From Thermoplasmata archaeon (GTDB lineage Archaea > Thermoplasmatota > Thermoplasmata > Thermoplasmatales > Thermoplasmataceae): DNA of 22,660 nucleotides. Position 1 is the first letter of the stretch. Every line of letters begins with the position of its first letter. The notes beneath the pieces were generated by a model. The model had not been told where the DNA came from. It searched no databases and saw nothing but the letters and a program-made list of their open reading frames with translations. The translations under genes were made by a program, and so were the position numbers. Shown in pieces: positions 1 to 6,600 of this stretch. The DNA lies in NCBI GenBank assembly GCA_021799755.1, contig JAJYZU010000004.1, forward strand, positions 1 to 22,660, written 5' to 3'.

Positions 1-74
1 CCCCTGTTCTTTGTCTCGGAAAACTCGTATAGAGAAGATATGATCTCCTTTATCCTCTCATATTCTTCATCCAT
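1..74 (-). CDS. 5' end of an unidentified protein gene (partial)
   Basis: An ATG on the minus strand at 74..72 opens a frame that stays open to the window edge, giving 24 codons that begin MDEEYERIKEIISSLYEF. It starts 12 nt after the alaS stop codon (89..87) on the same strand, so it is probably co-transcribed with alaS. There is no clear Shine-Dalgarno sequence before the ATG. The visible part is an acidic, helical N-terminus with no diagnostic motif, so no function is assigned. That it is a real gene rests only on the open frame, the tight spacing and the gene-like composition. Confidence 0.55.
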   Translation of the reverse strand, partial: MDEEYERIKEIISSLYEFSETKNR

Positions 75-86
75 GGTGGTAACCCG

Positions 87-2774
87 TTAAAGCTTACTAT
101 GGAAAACCTCTCTTATTAAGTTTTCATTTATATCCTTGGTTGACTCTGCACGGAAAAATCTCTCACTGCCAGGTTGCCCATTTGTCGGCAATCCCAGCAT
201 TTTCCCGAGTTCTACAGCGCTGATCTTACCGCGTGAAAACAGCAGGAAATTATTAGTTCCACTGCCCAGCAGCATAACAATCACCGCATCTGCATCCATT
301 CCATAGGCTGCCCTTGACAGGTCTTTCTCAGCTTCTTCCTCAAGTGAACCCCTGATGAACCTTATCCTGAATCCCGGCACATGGACTTCAGTTCCCGATT
401 CAAGGAGTGCCTTGACTGCCTGTTTTAGGTTCTTTTCGTGTTGCTTCCTCATCTCAATGTTTTCCTCAACAAGATCTCTGACGTTGCCCAGCAGGCTTCC
501 TTCGTGTTTGCCTATAACTGTACTTATTTCATTTGATTGGTTGTAAACTGCACTGAAGAGGTTAACCGCTGCAGGTCCTGCGACAAAGGTTACACGCTGT
601 ATGCCCTCCTGTATATTCTCAATGCTTTTTATCTTCAGGACCCCGATCTGGGACGTTAGGGATAAATGTGTTCCACCGCAACCTTCTGCATCAATCCCAT
701 CGATTTCCACGACCCTGAGCTTGTCTGACAGTGGGACTCCTCCCTGAAATAGCCTGAATCCATATTTCCCTATTGCATGATTCCACTCTATGTTCTTTAC
801 CGTGATCTTCCTGCTCTCCGTGATTATCCTGTGGCACTCCATTTCGATCTTAAGCACTAGATCCCTGTCGATTTTCTTGTAGTTCGTGATATCTATTCTT
901 GATTCATTGACTTCTTTCTGGACTCCACTCTGCCACACGTGATCTCCTATGATCTTTCTCATCACCCCGAGAAGAAGGTGCGTTGCGGAGTGGTGAACCA
1001 TAAGCTGCCATCTCCGATCGTAGTCTATTATGCCCTTCACTCTTGATTTTTCAGGGATGTTTCCCTCTATATAATGAACAATAGCTCTGTCATGTTTTTC
1101 CACCCTGGTAACTCTGATTTCCCTGCCTCCATGGATAATTACGCCCAGATCATAGGGTTGTCCTCCCCCTTCCGGATAGAACGCCGTCTGGTCTAGGATA
1201 ACATAATTCTTCCCGGAATGGATAACCGAAGCCGTGAATTCACGCATGCTAACGTCGTCATAGTAAAGTGGCCTTGTGAATACGTCAGGGAATTTCTCCC
1301 TGGCCTGGTCTTTCCTCTTCTTTGCATCGTGCCTGGATACTACGAGGGCCTGGAAATTATGAGGTATCGCCAAGTTCCTGCCGGTGATCTCCCTGTAGAT
1401 ATGGGCAGCAAATTCCGGGTAAATGCCGTATGAATCATACATTTCGAGGAGACTTTTCTCGTCGATCTTTCCCTCCTTTTCTATGATCCTTCTCAGCACT
1501 GACTCGCCTCTCCTTAGCGCAGCTGTGTACTTATCCATCTCTTCGGCTATGACTTCATCAATGAAAACAGACGGATAATTGAGTTTCAATTCACCTATGT
1601 TCTCCATCTGCAGCCTGATCAGGTCGGAAAGGGTGAGGTGAAGGCCGAGTTCTCCTATGAATCTCAGGGATCTTCTGATAAGGAGCCGGGCCAGGTACCC
1701 GACCTTGACGTTGGAAGGTATGACGTAATCGCTGAACATGAATAGCAGAGTCCTACTATGGTCTGAGAGGATGAAGGCCGCCATGAGTTTTTCCATATCT
1801 TGCATGGTTTCCTCTGCATTTCCGCCGTTACCCAGAGAGTGCCCTTCAACTGCCTTTTTAATCACATCCCTTGGAACAGCAGATTCATCCGAAGCAAGCC
1901 CGGTGACTATCCGTGCGATCATGCCATCGTCCGGGCGCTTTATGCCTGAACTCTGTATTATGCCTGACAGTATATTGGGAAAGATTGAATCGTATACCGT
2001 TGGAGTGCCTCTTGATAACCATACAAGCCTTTCAAGACCATATCCCGTATCCACGATTCTCTGGGGCATGGGCGAGTATTTCTTGCCCTCTACCTCAAAG
2101 CTTCCATTCTCGTCTTCAGACATGTCCATGAACACCAGGGTGGCAACCTCGAGACCAAGCACAAATACTTCAAGTGCGTTTCCAGCGTTCCCTCCGCCGG
2201 ACCACGGTTTCTCCTTGTACGTTATTAGATCCTGGCTGATACCCAGAGGTCCGACAAGAAAAGAGTTGCAGTATTTTACGGTCTCATCCTTCCAGTAAAT
2301 TTCCTTGTCCTCCCTGTTGAATGAATCGTGGCAGAGCATCTCGAAGCTTGTGAGATGCCTTCCCGTAACGCCAACCTGGTCAATGTCGTTCATCCTGATG
2401 CACGGCTGGGACATGGCGATTGGATTTCCCGGAGGAGATACCACTCCTGACGTAACCTGTGGCTGGAAATCATAGATGGAGGCATTAACCAGAAGCACAT
2501 CATCCCTCCATCTTGGTACCACAGGATATGGTTGGACAATGGTATGCGTTCCGCTGAAGAATCCGAGGAACTCCTTTCTCATCTCGTCAAGGCTGTACTG
2601 CCTGGACGTTGGTGGCTTGCCGATGAATCCATATTGATCGCATGGAGGATCGCCGCATGTCTTCCTCTTGGGGTCGGTTGTCCAGAAAAAGGACGAGCAT
2701 GAAGTGCATTTCTTTCTCTCCATTGATTGTTTCTTGAAAAAATCCAGTTCGAGTGGATTTGCGCTACTTGACAT
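87..2774 (-). CDS. alaS: alanyl-tRNA synthetase
   Basis: Charges tRNA-Ala with alanine in the cytoplasm. The 895-aa length and layout fit the archaeal form. An N-terminal metal-binding cluster (CTSC at 23-26, then CGDPPC) precedes the class II aminoacylation core, which includes GRHLTSFEMLCH near residue 141. The editing domain carries HSATH near residue 594 and CGGTH near residue 700, the zinc and catalytic motifs that deacylate Ser- and Gly-tRNA-Ala. A C-Ala region follows. ATG at 2774 is supported by GAGGT at 2786..2782, 7 nt upstream. A TATA-like TTATAAT at 2827..2821 would place transcription start about 25 nt before the ATG, so alaS may have its own promoter although flpA lies 75 nt upstream on the same strand. 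All key motifs are intact. Confidence 0.97.
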   Translation of the reverse strand: MSSSANPLELDFFKKQSMERKKCTSCSSFFWTTDPKRKTCGDPPCDQYGFIGKPPTSRQYSLDEMRKEFLGFFSGTHTIVQPYPVVPRWRDDVLLVNASIYDFQPQVTSGVVSPPGNPIAMSQPCIRMNDIDQVGVTGRHLTSFEMLCHDSFNREDKEIYWKDETVKYCNSFLVGPLGISQDLITYKEKPWSGGGNAGNALEVFVLGLEVATLVFMDMSEDENGSFEVEGKKYSPMPQRIVDTGYGLERLVWLSRGTPTVYDSIFPNILSGIIQSSGIKRPDDGMIARIVTGLASDESAVPRDVIKKAVEGHSLGNGGNAEETMQDMEKLMAAFILSDHSRTLLFMFSDYVIPSNVKVGYLARLLIRRSLRFIGELGLHLTLSDLIRLQMENIGELKLNYPSVFIDEVIAEEMDKYTAALRRGESVLRRIIEKEGKIDEKSLLEMYDSYGIYPEFAAHIYREITGRNLAIPHNFQALVVSRHDAKKRKDQAREKFPDVFTRPLYYDDVSMREFTASVIHSGKNYVILDQTAFYPEGGGQPYDLGVIIHGGREIRVTRVEKHDRAIVHYIEGNIPEKSRVKGIIDYDRRWQLMVHHSATHLLLGVMRKIIGDHVWQSGVQKEVNESRIDITNYKKIDRDLVLKIEMECHRIITESRKITVKNIEWNHAIGKYGFRLFQGGVPLSDKLRVVEIDGIDAEGCGGTHLSLTSQIGVLKIKSIENIQEGIQRVTFVAGPAAVNLFSAVYNQSNEISTVIGKHEGSLLGNVRDLVEENIEMRKQHEKNLKQAVKALLESGTEVHVPGFRIRFIRGSLEEEAEKDLSRAAYGMDADAVIVMLLGSGTNNFLLFSRGKISAVELGKMLGLPTNGQPGSERFFRAESTKDINENLIREVFHSKL

Positions 2775-2820
2775 ATTCGGAACCTCTTATTATGTTTCAG
2801 AGCTAAAATATTACGGCGAT

Positions 2821-2827
2821 ATTATAA
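2821..2827 (-). promoter_or_regulatory. TATA-like element upstream of alaS
   Basis: The minus strand reads TTATAAT here, about 50 nt before the alaS ATG. With the usual archaeal TATA-to-start distance of about 25 nt, the mRNA would have a leader of roughly 25 nt that includes the GAGGT ribosome site at 2786..2782. This is inferred from position and composition only. Confidence 0.4.
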
Positions 2828-2849
2828 GCTATCCTATTTTCCAAAAACG

Positions 2850-3503
2850 CTATTTCCGTTCCAGATAGAGCATGTAGTTTGCCTTGTCGTAGGGGACCAG
2901 ATTCACCTTCTGTACAACCCTGAAATCATCTATCTCCGAGATTGCCTTATTCAGGATTTCCTCCTCGTTCTGCCTGGACGATATTGCCCTGATCTTTATG
3001 ACTAGCAATGCTTTTCTTGCTTCGCGGAAAACATCTGCGTTATTGTTGAATATCTGGATCTGGTTTCTCTGAGATATATCCTGGTATATTATGTCGACAT
3101 TCTCAACGAAGAATGAGTATCGCTCAACAAGGTTTGCATCCTCGAGGATCGGATAAATATTCGTTCTGTTCTCTGCCAGCGAGAGCAACTTCGTGAAGGG
3201 CTCATAGGAGAGTTCCACGGCATAGATTTTTCCCAGAACGCATATATCCGACAGGTGGCTCACCGTTGTTCCAGTGGACGCTCCAAGGTATAGCACATTG
3301 CTTGTTTCCGAAAAAGGGAAAAATTTCAATCCCTTTATGAAGGCAGCAGAAAGCTTGCTCCTCTTGGGGTTCCAGTATCGATAGAAACTGCCGGAAATCT
3401 TCTTCGTAACCTCACCGTATACACTTCTGGCTGTGTCGGACTTGGTGTACAGCTTTTTCCCCTCTATGTAAATCCTCCTGGAATCCAGCGTAGACAGCTT
3501 CAA
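2850..3503 (-). CDS. flpA: fibrillarin-like rRNA/tRNA 2'-O-methyltransferase
   Basis: Catalytic subunit of the archaeal C/D box sRNP, which uses S-adenosylmethionine to methylate 2'-hydroxyls of rRNA and tRNA under guide-RNA direction. The 217-aa protein has the fibrillarin N-terminal beta region (VYGE near 29-32, then the RYWNPKRSKLSAA segment), the SAM-binding VLYLGASTGTTVSHLSD, the AVELS acidic loop, and the VDIIYQDISQ strand with its downstream Asp. The start codon is TTG at 3503..3501; no ATG or GTG lies upstream of the conserved region. A perfect GGAGG at 3511..3507 is only 3 nt from the TTG, which is unusually close, so the exact start is slightly uncertain. The usual partner gene nop5 is not adjacent. 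Divergent from the aMBF1 gene. Confidence 0.95.
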   Translation of the reverse strand: MKLSTLDSRRIYIEGKKLYTKSDTARSVYGEVTKKISGSFYRYWNPKRSKLSAAFIKGLKFFPFSETSNVLYLGASTGTTVSHLSDICVLGKIYAVELSYEPFTKLLSLAENRTNIYPILEDANLVERYSFFVENVDIIYQDISQRNQIQIFNNNADVFREARKALLVIKIRAISSRQNEEEILNKAISEIDDFRVVQKVNLVPYDKANYMLYLERK

Positions 3504-3506
3504 AAA

Positions 3507-3511
3507 CCTCC
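3507..3511 (-). promoter_or_regulatory. strong Shine-Dalgarno unusually close to the flpA start
   Basis: Perfect GGAGG on the minus strand, separated from the TTG start of flpA by only 3 nt (TTT). It bears directly on which codon starts translation: no other ATG, GTG or TTG lies at normal spacing downstream before the conserved N-terminal region. A CTG two codons on would have normal spacing but would be an unusual initiator. Confidence 0.6.
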
Positions 3512-3550
3512 GGCTTTAATTTTGTTCAGGATATTGAAAGCAGTAAAAGA

Positions 3551-3556
3551 TATTTA
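3551..3556 (+). promoter_or_regulatory. TATA box for the aMBF1 gene (leaderless)
   Basis: TATTTA within an AT-rich block, centred about 24 nt upstream of the ATG at 3578. At standard archaeal spacing transcription would begin at or within a base or two of the start codon, giving a leaderless mRNA. There is no Shine-Dalgarno match immediately before the ATG, which agrees. Confidence 0.55.
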
Positions 3557-3577
3557 GTCTTTTAGAAATACAGGCAC

Positions 3578-4039
3578 ATGGCCAGCATTGAATGCGAAAT
3601 GTGCGGAAAGAAGACTACGAAAACCACCAAGATCAGAGTTGATGGGGCGATCCTCAATGTGTGTGATGACTGTGCCAGATTTGGAAAGCCGGTCGATGCC
3701 GTGAGGAGCTTCAATTCACTTTCCTCCGAACATAGCGAGAAGCCTAAGCCTGTGACGATGCCGGAGAAACCGAGAACATATAGCGCACCATTGAGATCTA
3801 AGCCCGTCTACAGGAAGCCTAAGGAAGACCTGGAATCCATGGATATAGACCCTGATTATGCCATAATTATTAAAGAGGCAAGAGAAAAACTCTCGTGGAC
3901 GCAGGAGGAGCTTGCAAAGAAACTTCAGGAGAGAAAAAATGTGCTGTCCAGCATCGAGAGGGGAGAACTTATGCCCGACATAAGGATTGCAAGGAAAATG
4001 GAGAAGTTGCTTGAGGTCAAACTTATCCAGAAAGCCTGA
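3578..4039 (+). CDS. archaeal multiprotein bridging factor 1 (zinc ribbon + HTH)
   Basis: A 153-aa protein with the aMBF1 architecture: an N-terminal zinc ribbon with CxxC pairs at C6/C9 and C29/C32, a charged low-complexity linker at about 45-90, and a C-terminal Cro/C1-type helix-turn-helix at about 93-150 (IIKEAREKLSWTQEELAKKL, then VLSSIERGELMPD). In eukaryotes MBF1 bridges TBP and activators. The archaeal homologue binds the small ribosomal subunit and its transcriptional role is less settled. The length matches the family. It is divergent from flpA across 74 nt and appears leaderless. Strongly recognisable by domain order. Confidence 0.92.
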   Translation: MASIECEMCGKKTTKTTKIRVDGAILNVCDDCARFGKPVDAVRSFNSLSSEHSEKPKPVTMPEKPRTYSAPLRSKPVYRKPKEDLESMDIDPDYAIIIKEAREKLSWTQEELAKKLQERKNVLSSIERGELMPDIRIARKMEKLLEVKLIQKA

Positions 4040-4074
4040 ACTACGCACTCACCATGCAACCATAGCTTTTTAAA

Positions 4075-4099
4075 AGGTATGATAATGTATCACATACCT
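4075..4099. repeat. inverted repeat AGGTATG-N11-CATACCT, candidate operator
   Basis: Perfect 7-nt arms at 4075..4081 and 4093..4099 with an 11-nt spacer, so arm centres are 18 bp apart. It lies between the aMBF1 stop (4039) and the TATA-like element at 4111..4118 of the next gene. That position suits an upstream regulator site; it could instead form a weak hairpin downstream of the aMBF1 gene, but no T-tract follows it. Confidence 0.5.
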
Positions 4100-4110
4100 A
4101 TGAAAAAAGG

Positions 4111-4118
4111 TTAAATAA
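4111..4118 (+). promoter_or_regulatory. TATA-like element before the 95-aa gene
   Basis: TTAAATAA, centred about 36 nt upstream of the TTG start at 4151. The predicted transcription start falls near 4140, inside the second inverted repeat (4134..4149). Positional evidence only. Confidence 0.4.
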
Positions 4119-4133
4119 CTATCTTTTTATTTG

Positions 4134-4149
4134 TCTGGTAGGTACCAGA
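4134..4149. repeat. perfect palindrome TCTGGTA-GG-TACCAGA at the start codon
   Basis: A 16-nt inverted repeat with perfect 7-nt arms and a 2-nt centre. It ends 1 nt before the TTG start codon at 4151 and covers the predicted transcription start. It shares the GGTA/TACC core with the repeat at 4075..4099. As DNA it could be an operator. As RNA, a stem UCUGG/CCAGA would hold the AGGU stretch in its loop and could influence ribosome access. Confidence 0.55.
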
Positions 4150-4150
4150 A

Positions 4151-4438
4151 TTGAAAATAGAAGTAGGTCAAAGACTGGAATTTGAAGTGGACCGCGAGGA
4201 CATTCTTGGCACTAACAACACATCTATAATAGCGACATGGTATCACCTGGGAACACCTATATTCGTTGAACTGGCGGTAAGCAAGACCCTGATGGCTGAA
4301 CTGAGCAAACTCTTCAAGGGCAATGACAGGAAAACTGCCCTTGTTTCTATCTCAAGAGTTTCCAAGGCAAAGTATGTTGTTGAACCAACAATGGTTCTCA
4401 TTAACAGCCAGAGAAAAAACATCACTCCATTGAAGTGA
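4151..4438 (+). CDS. unknown small protein, 95 aa
   Basis: I do not recognise a family. The product is soluble and beta-rich by eye (alternating hydrophobic strands in MKIEVGQRLEFEV, FVELAVSKTLM, TALVSISRV, KYVVEPTMVLI). It has no cysteines, signal peptide, membrane segment or catalytic signature. A small OB- or barrel-like fold is possible but unproven. The only in-frame initiator is TTG at 4151; an in-frame TAG at 4139..4141 rules out a longer N-terminus. It stands alone between the aMBF1 gene and the convergent hydroxyacyl-CoA dehydrogenase gene, behind its own TATA-like element and two inverted repeats, which suggests it is specifically regulated. Codon use looks ordinary for the window. 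Confidence 0.75.
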   Translation: MKIEVGQRLEFEVDREDILGTNNTSIIATWYHLGTPIFVELAVSKTLMAELSKLFKGNDRKTALVSISRVSKAKYVVEPTMVLINSQRKNITPLK

Positions 4439-4441
4439 TGC

Positions 4442-4464
4442 CCAGATTATTTTCATTCATCTGG
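4442..4464. terminator. weak hairpin between convergent genes
   Basis: CCAGAT at 4442..4447 and ATCTGG at 4459..4464 can form a 6-bp stem with an 11-nt loop that is T-rich on the plus strand. It sits in the 42-nt gap between the 95-aa gene and the convergent dehydrogenase gene, so it may help termination in both directions. The stem is short. Confidence 0.3.
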
Positions 4465-4480
4465 CTTATGCCTTAACAAT

Positions 4481-5443
4481 TCACTTATATTTATAGAATC
4501 CAGATCCAGACTTCCTTCCGAGCATGCCGGCTGATACCATCCTTTTAAGAAGATTTGATGGCCGGTATTTTGGGTCTCCATACTCCTCATACAGAACCCT
4601 GGCAACATCGTAAGTGATATCCAGCCCAACCATGTCTGCAAGCTCCAGGGGACCCATGGGAAGACCCGCACCGGTCTTCATGGCCCGGTCTATGTCTTCG
4701 GCCTTCGCAACCCCTTCGTCCAGAATGAACACAGCCTCATTCATCATCGGGACGAGCATCCTGTTCACTAAGAAACCTGGCACTTCCTTGACTCTTATGG
4801 GCACCATCTGGGTTCGATGGTTTCGCAGTGTTCCGATGAATTCCTTGACAGTTTCAAGCGTGTTTTCGGATGTCTGCAAGGCTGGAACTATCTCCACCAG
4901 AGGCAGCGTGTATGGCGGGTTGAAGAAATGAGTTATCACCACCCGGTCTGGCCTGGAAACGCTGCCGGCCATTGCACTTATGCTCAGTGAGGATGTGTTG
5001 GATGCTATTATTGTATCTTCACGGGAGTGATTTGATATGTCAGAGAATATCTCCTTCTTCACCGACATGTTCTCGAAGGCGGCCTCAATGACAATGTCGG
5101 CGTCGCCAAAATCCTGGAAAGATTCAGTGCCATGGATACGCTTCATCGTCTGATCGACGAAATCCTGTCCGTAGCCTGGTTTGAGTTTCTCCATAATTGT
5201 TTCCTTCTGCCCGGCCGTAAGTTGCAGTCCCATAGCTTCTATGCGAGAAATTTCCTTCGTTGCCCTGGACCCCTCATAGGAAACAAGGTCCTTGAGTATC
5301 TTTCTGATGCGTGACTTACCATTTTCGACAAGTTCTTGCTTGACATCCTTGAGAAGAACCTCATATCCGTTGAATGCCATAACTTCAGCAATAGCAGATC
5401 CCATGCTCCCTGCCCCAACAACTGCGATCTTTTTTCCTGCCAT
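4481..5443 (-). CDS. 3-hydroxyacyl-CoA dehydrogenase (3-hydroxybutyryl-CoA dehydrogenase-like)
   Basis: NAD-dependent oxidation of (S)-3-hydroxyacyl-CoA to 3-ketoacyl-CoA, or the reverse, as in beta-oxidation or acyl-CoA interconversion. The N-terminal Rossmann domain has GAGSMG at 10-15 and an acidic residue after beta2 (LKDV), consistent with NAD. The catalytic His-Glu pair is H172 in THFFNPPY and E184 in LPLVEIV. The C-terminal helical domain (about 210-320) contains VPGFLVNRML and ends in GRKSGSGFYKYK, both typical. At 320 aa it is longer than the usual ~280-290; the extra residues lie in roughly 55-105, between the nucleotide fold and the DADIVIEAAFE strand. ATG at 5443 has AGGT 4 nt upstream. 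The epimerase gene lies 81 nt upstream on the same strand. Confidence 0.93.
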   Translation of the reverse strand: MAGKKIAVVGAGSMGSAIAEVMAFNGYEVLLKDVKQELVENGKSRIRKILKDLVSYEGSRATKEISRIEAMGLQLTAGQKETIMEKLKPGYGQDFVDQTMKRIHGTESFQDFGDADIVIEAAFENMSVKKEIFSDISNHSREDTIIASNTSSLSISAMAGSVSRPDRVVITHFFNPPYTLPLVEIVPALQTSENTLETVKEFIGTLRNHRTQMVPIRVKEVPGFLVNRMLVPMMNEAVFILDEGVAKAEDIDRAMKTGAGLPMGPLELADMVGLDITYDVARVLYEEYGDPKYRPSNLLKRMVSAGMLGRKSGSGFYKYK

Positions 5444-5524
5444 AAAAACCTACCCGCCGTAAATCGCTCTGGATTTAATGAATATTCTTCTTTGCAGGGA
5501 ACTTTGAAAACTGAAATTCCCATC

Positions 5525-6454
5525 TTACCTGTTTATAAGATCATCCAGTGCCGTACCGAGGTCAGGGAACCTAAACCTGAAACCGTTATCCAAGGCGGCT
5601 TTGGGATATACTTTTCTACCTCTTGAAATGACTGAGGAACCTTTTCCAATGAGTATCCTGATCAAGAATGGTGGAATGGCCATGTTACCGCGCTTTTTCA
5701 TTGTCCTGCCCAATACTGATGCAAACTGCTTCATGTCCGGTATATTTGGAGAAGATGCATTTACAGGACCCTTGACGAAATCATTCTCCATTGCAAATTT
5801 GATGAGAGAAATCTCGTCCGCCACGTGTATCCAGGGGAACCACTGAGTGCCAGGCTTCACATACCCTCCCAAATTTCTCCTGAATACAGGCTCCAGTTTG
5901 CCAAGTGCCCCCTCACCTCTTGATAGGATCACACTCGTTCTGATCATAACTACACGAACCTTCATTTCCTCTGCTTTCTTCGCTTCCGCTTCCCAGTCTG
6001 TCACTAGTTTTCCCCAGAAATCATTTCCGGGAGGCGTTGCTTCCGTTACCACATTATCATCCGATATCTCGTAGCCATAATACCCAGAAGCTGACGCGTT
6101 GATGAGAAATCGTGGCCTGTTTTTTGCAGAGCGGATGCCATCCACCAGCGCCCTGGTCGACTGAACCCTGCTGTCTATAATTTCCCTGACATATTTTTTT
6201 GTCCATCTTTTGAAAACAGGAGCACCTGACAGGTTTATGACACCCATGCTTCCATCAAGCTCCTTCACCCATTCCCCCGGTTTCTCATAGCTGAATTCTA
6301 TGTACCTTGATGCGTATGGAACTTTCAGCCTGGCGTTTTCAGGATTCCGGGAAAAGACGGTAACTTCATAGCCTGATTCCTTCAGCAGTTTGCATAGTTT
6401 ATTTCCTATGGAACCTGTTGCACCTGCGACAACCACTTTCCTGTTCTGATACAT
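5525..6454 (-). CDS. TIGR01777-type NAD(P)-dependent epimerase
   Basis: An extended short-chain dehydrogenase of the SulA/YfcH group, for which no substrate is firmly established. The 309-aa protein starts with a nucleotide-binding GATGSIG at 11-17. It carries the group's INLSGAPVFKRWT segment, SRVQSTRALVDGI, the NASASGYYG active-site stretch and the RTSVILSRGEGALGKLEPVFR segment. The C-terminal part (about 255-309) matches the DUF1731-like tail with KVYPKAALDNGFRFRFP. The ATG at 6454 sits 27 nt after a TATA-like element, so the mRNA is probably leaderless. It may be co-transcribed with the downstream hydroxyacyl-CoA dehydrogenase gene, although that gap also contains AT-rich sequence that could hold a promoter. 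Confidence 0.9.
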   Translation of the reverse strand: MYQNRKVVVAGATGSIGNKLCKLLKESGYEVTVFSRNPENARLKVPYASRYIEFSYEKPGEWVKELDGSMGVINLSGAPVFKRWTKKYVREIIDSRVQSTRALVDGIRSAKNRPRFLINASASGYYGYEISDDNVVTEATPPGNDFWGKLVTDWEAEAKKAEEMKVRVVMIRTSVILSRGEGALGKLEPVFRRNLGGYVKPGTQWFPWIHVADEISLIKFAMENDFVKGPVNASSPNIPDMKQFASVLGRTMKKRGNMAIPPFLIRILIGKGSSVISRGRKVYPKAALDNGFRFRFPDLGTALDDLINR

Positions 6455-6476
6455 CCATGTGGAAATATAATTCTAC

Positions 6477-6486
6477 CTTAATAAAG
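6477..6486 (-). promoter_or_regulatory. TATA box for the epimerase gene (leaderless)
   Basis: The minus strand reads CTTTATTAAG, centred about 27 nt before the ATG at 6454. This matches leaderless spacing, and no Shine-Dalgarno sequence is present between it and the start. Confidence 0.5.
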
Positions 6487-6600
6487 TGACCTGACATCAT
6501 TCCATTTAATTCTGCTTTTGCAGTCTTGAATTCAAGGCTGGTTATTCTGAAGATTCAATAGAAAGCCATATGATGTCTTATATTATTTCTATTCTGCAAA

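Noticed and set aside
1738..2298. 186-codon open frame on the plus strand inside alaS
   Set aside because: Entirely antisense to the well-supported AlaRS core; its product is Ser/Pro-rich with no domain, typical of a shadow frame.
3716..4048. 110-codon minus-strand frame opposite the aMBF1 gene
   Set aside because: Antisense to the HTH domain; the product has no coherent pattern.
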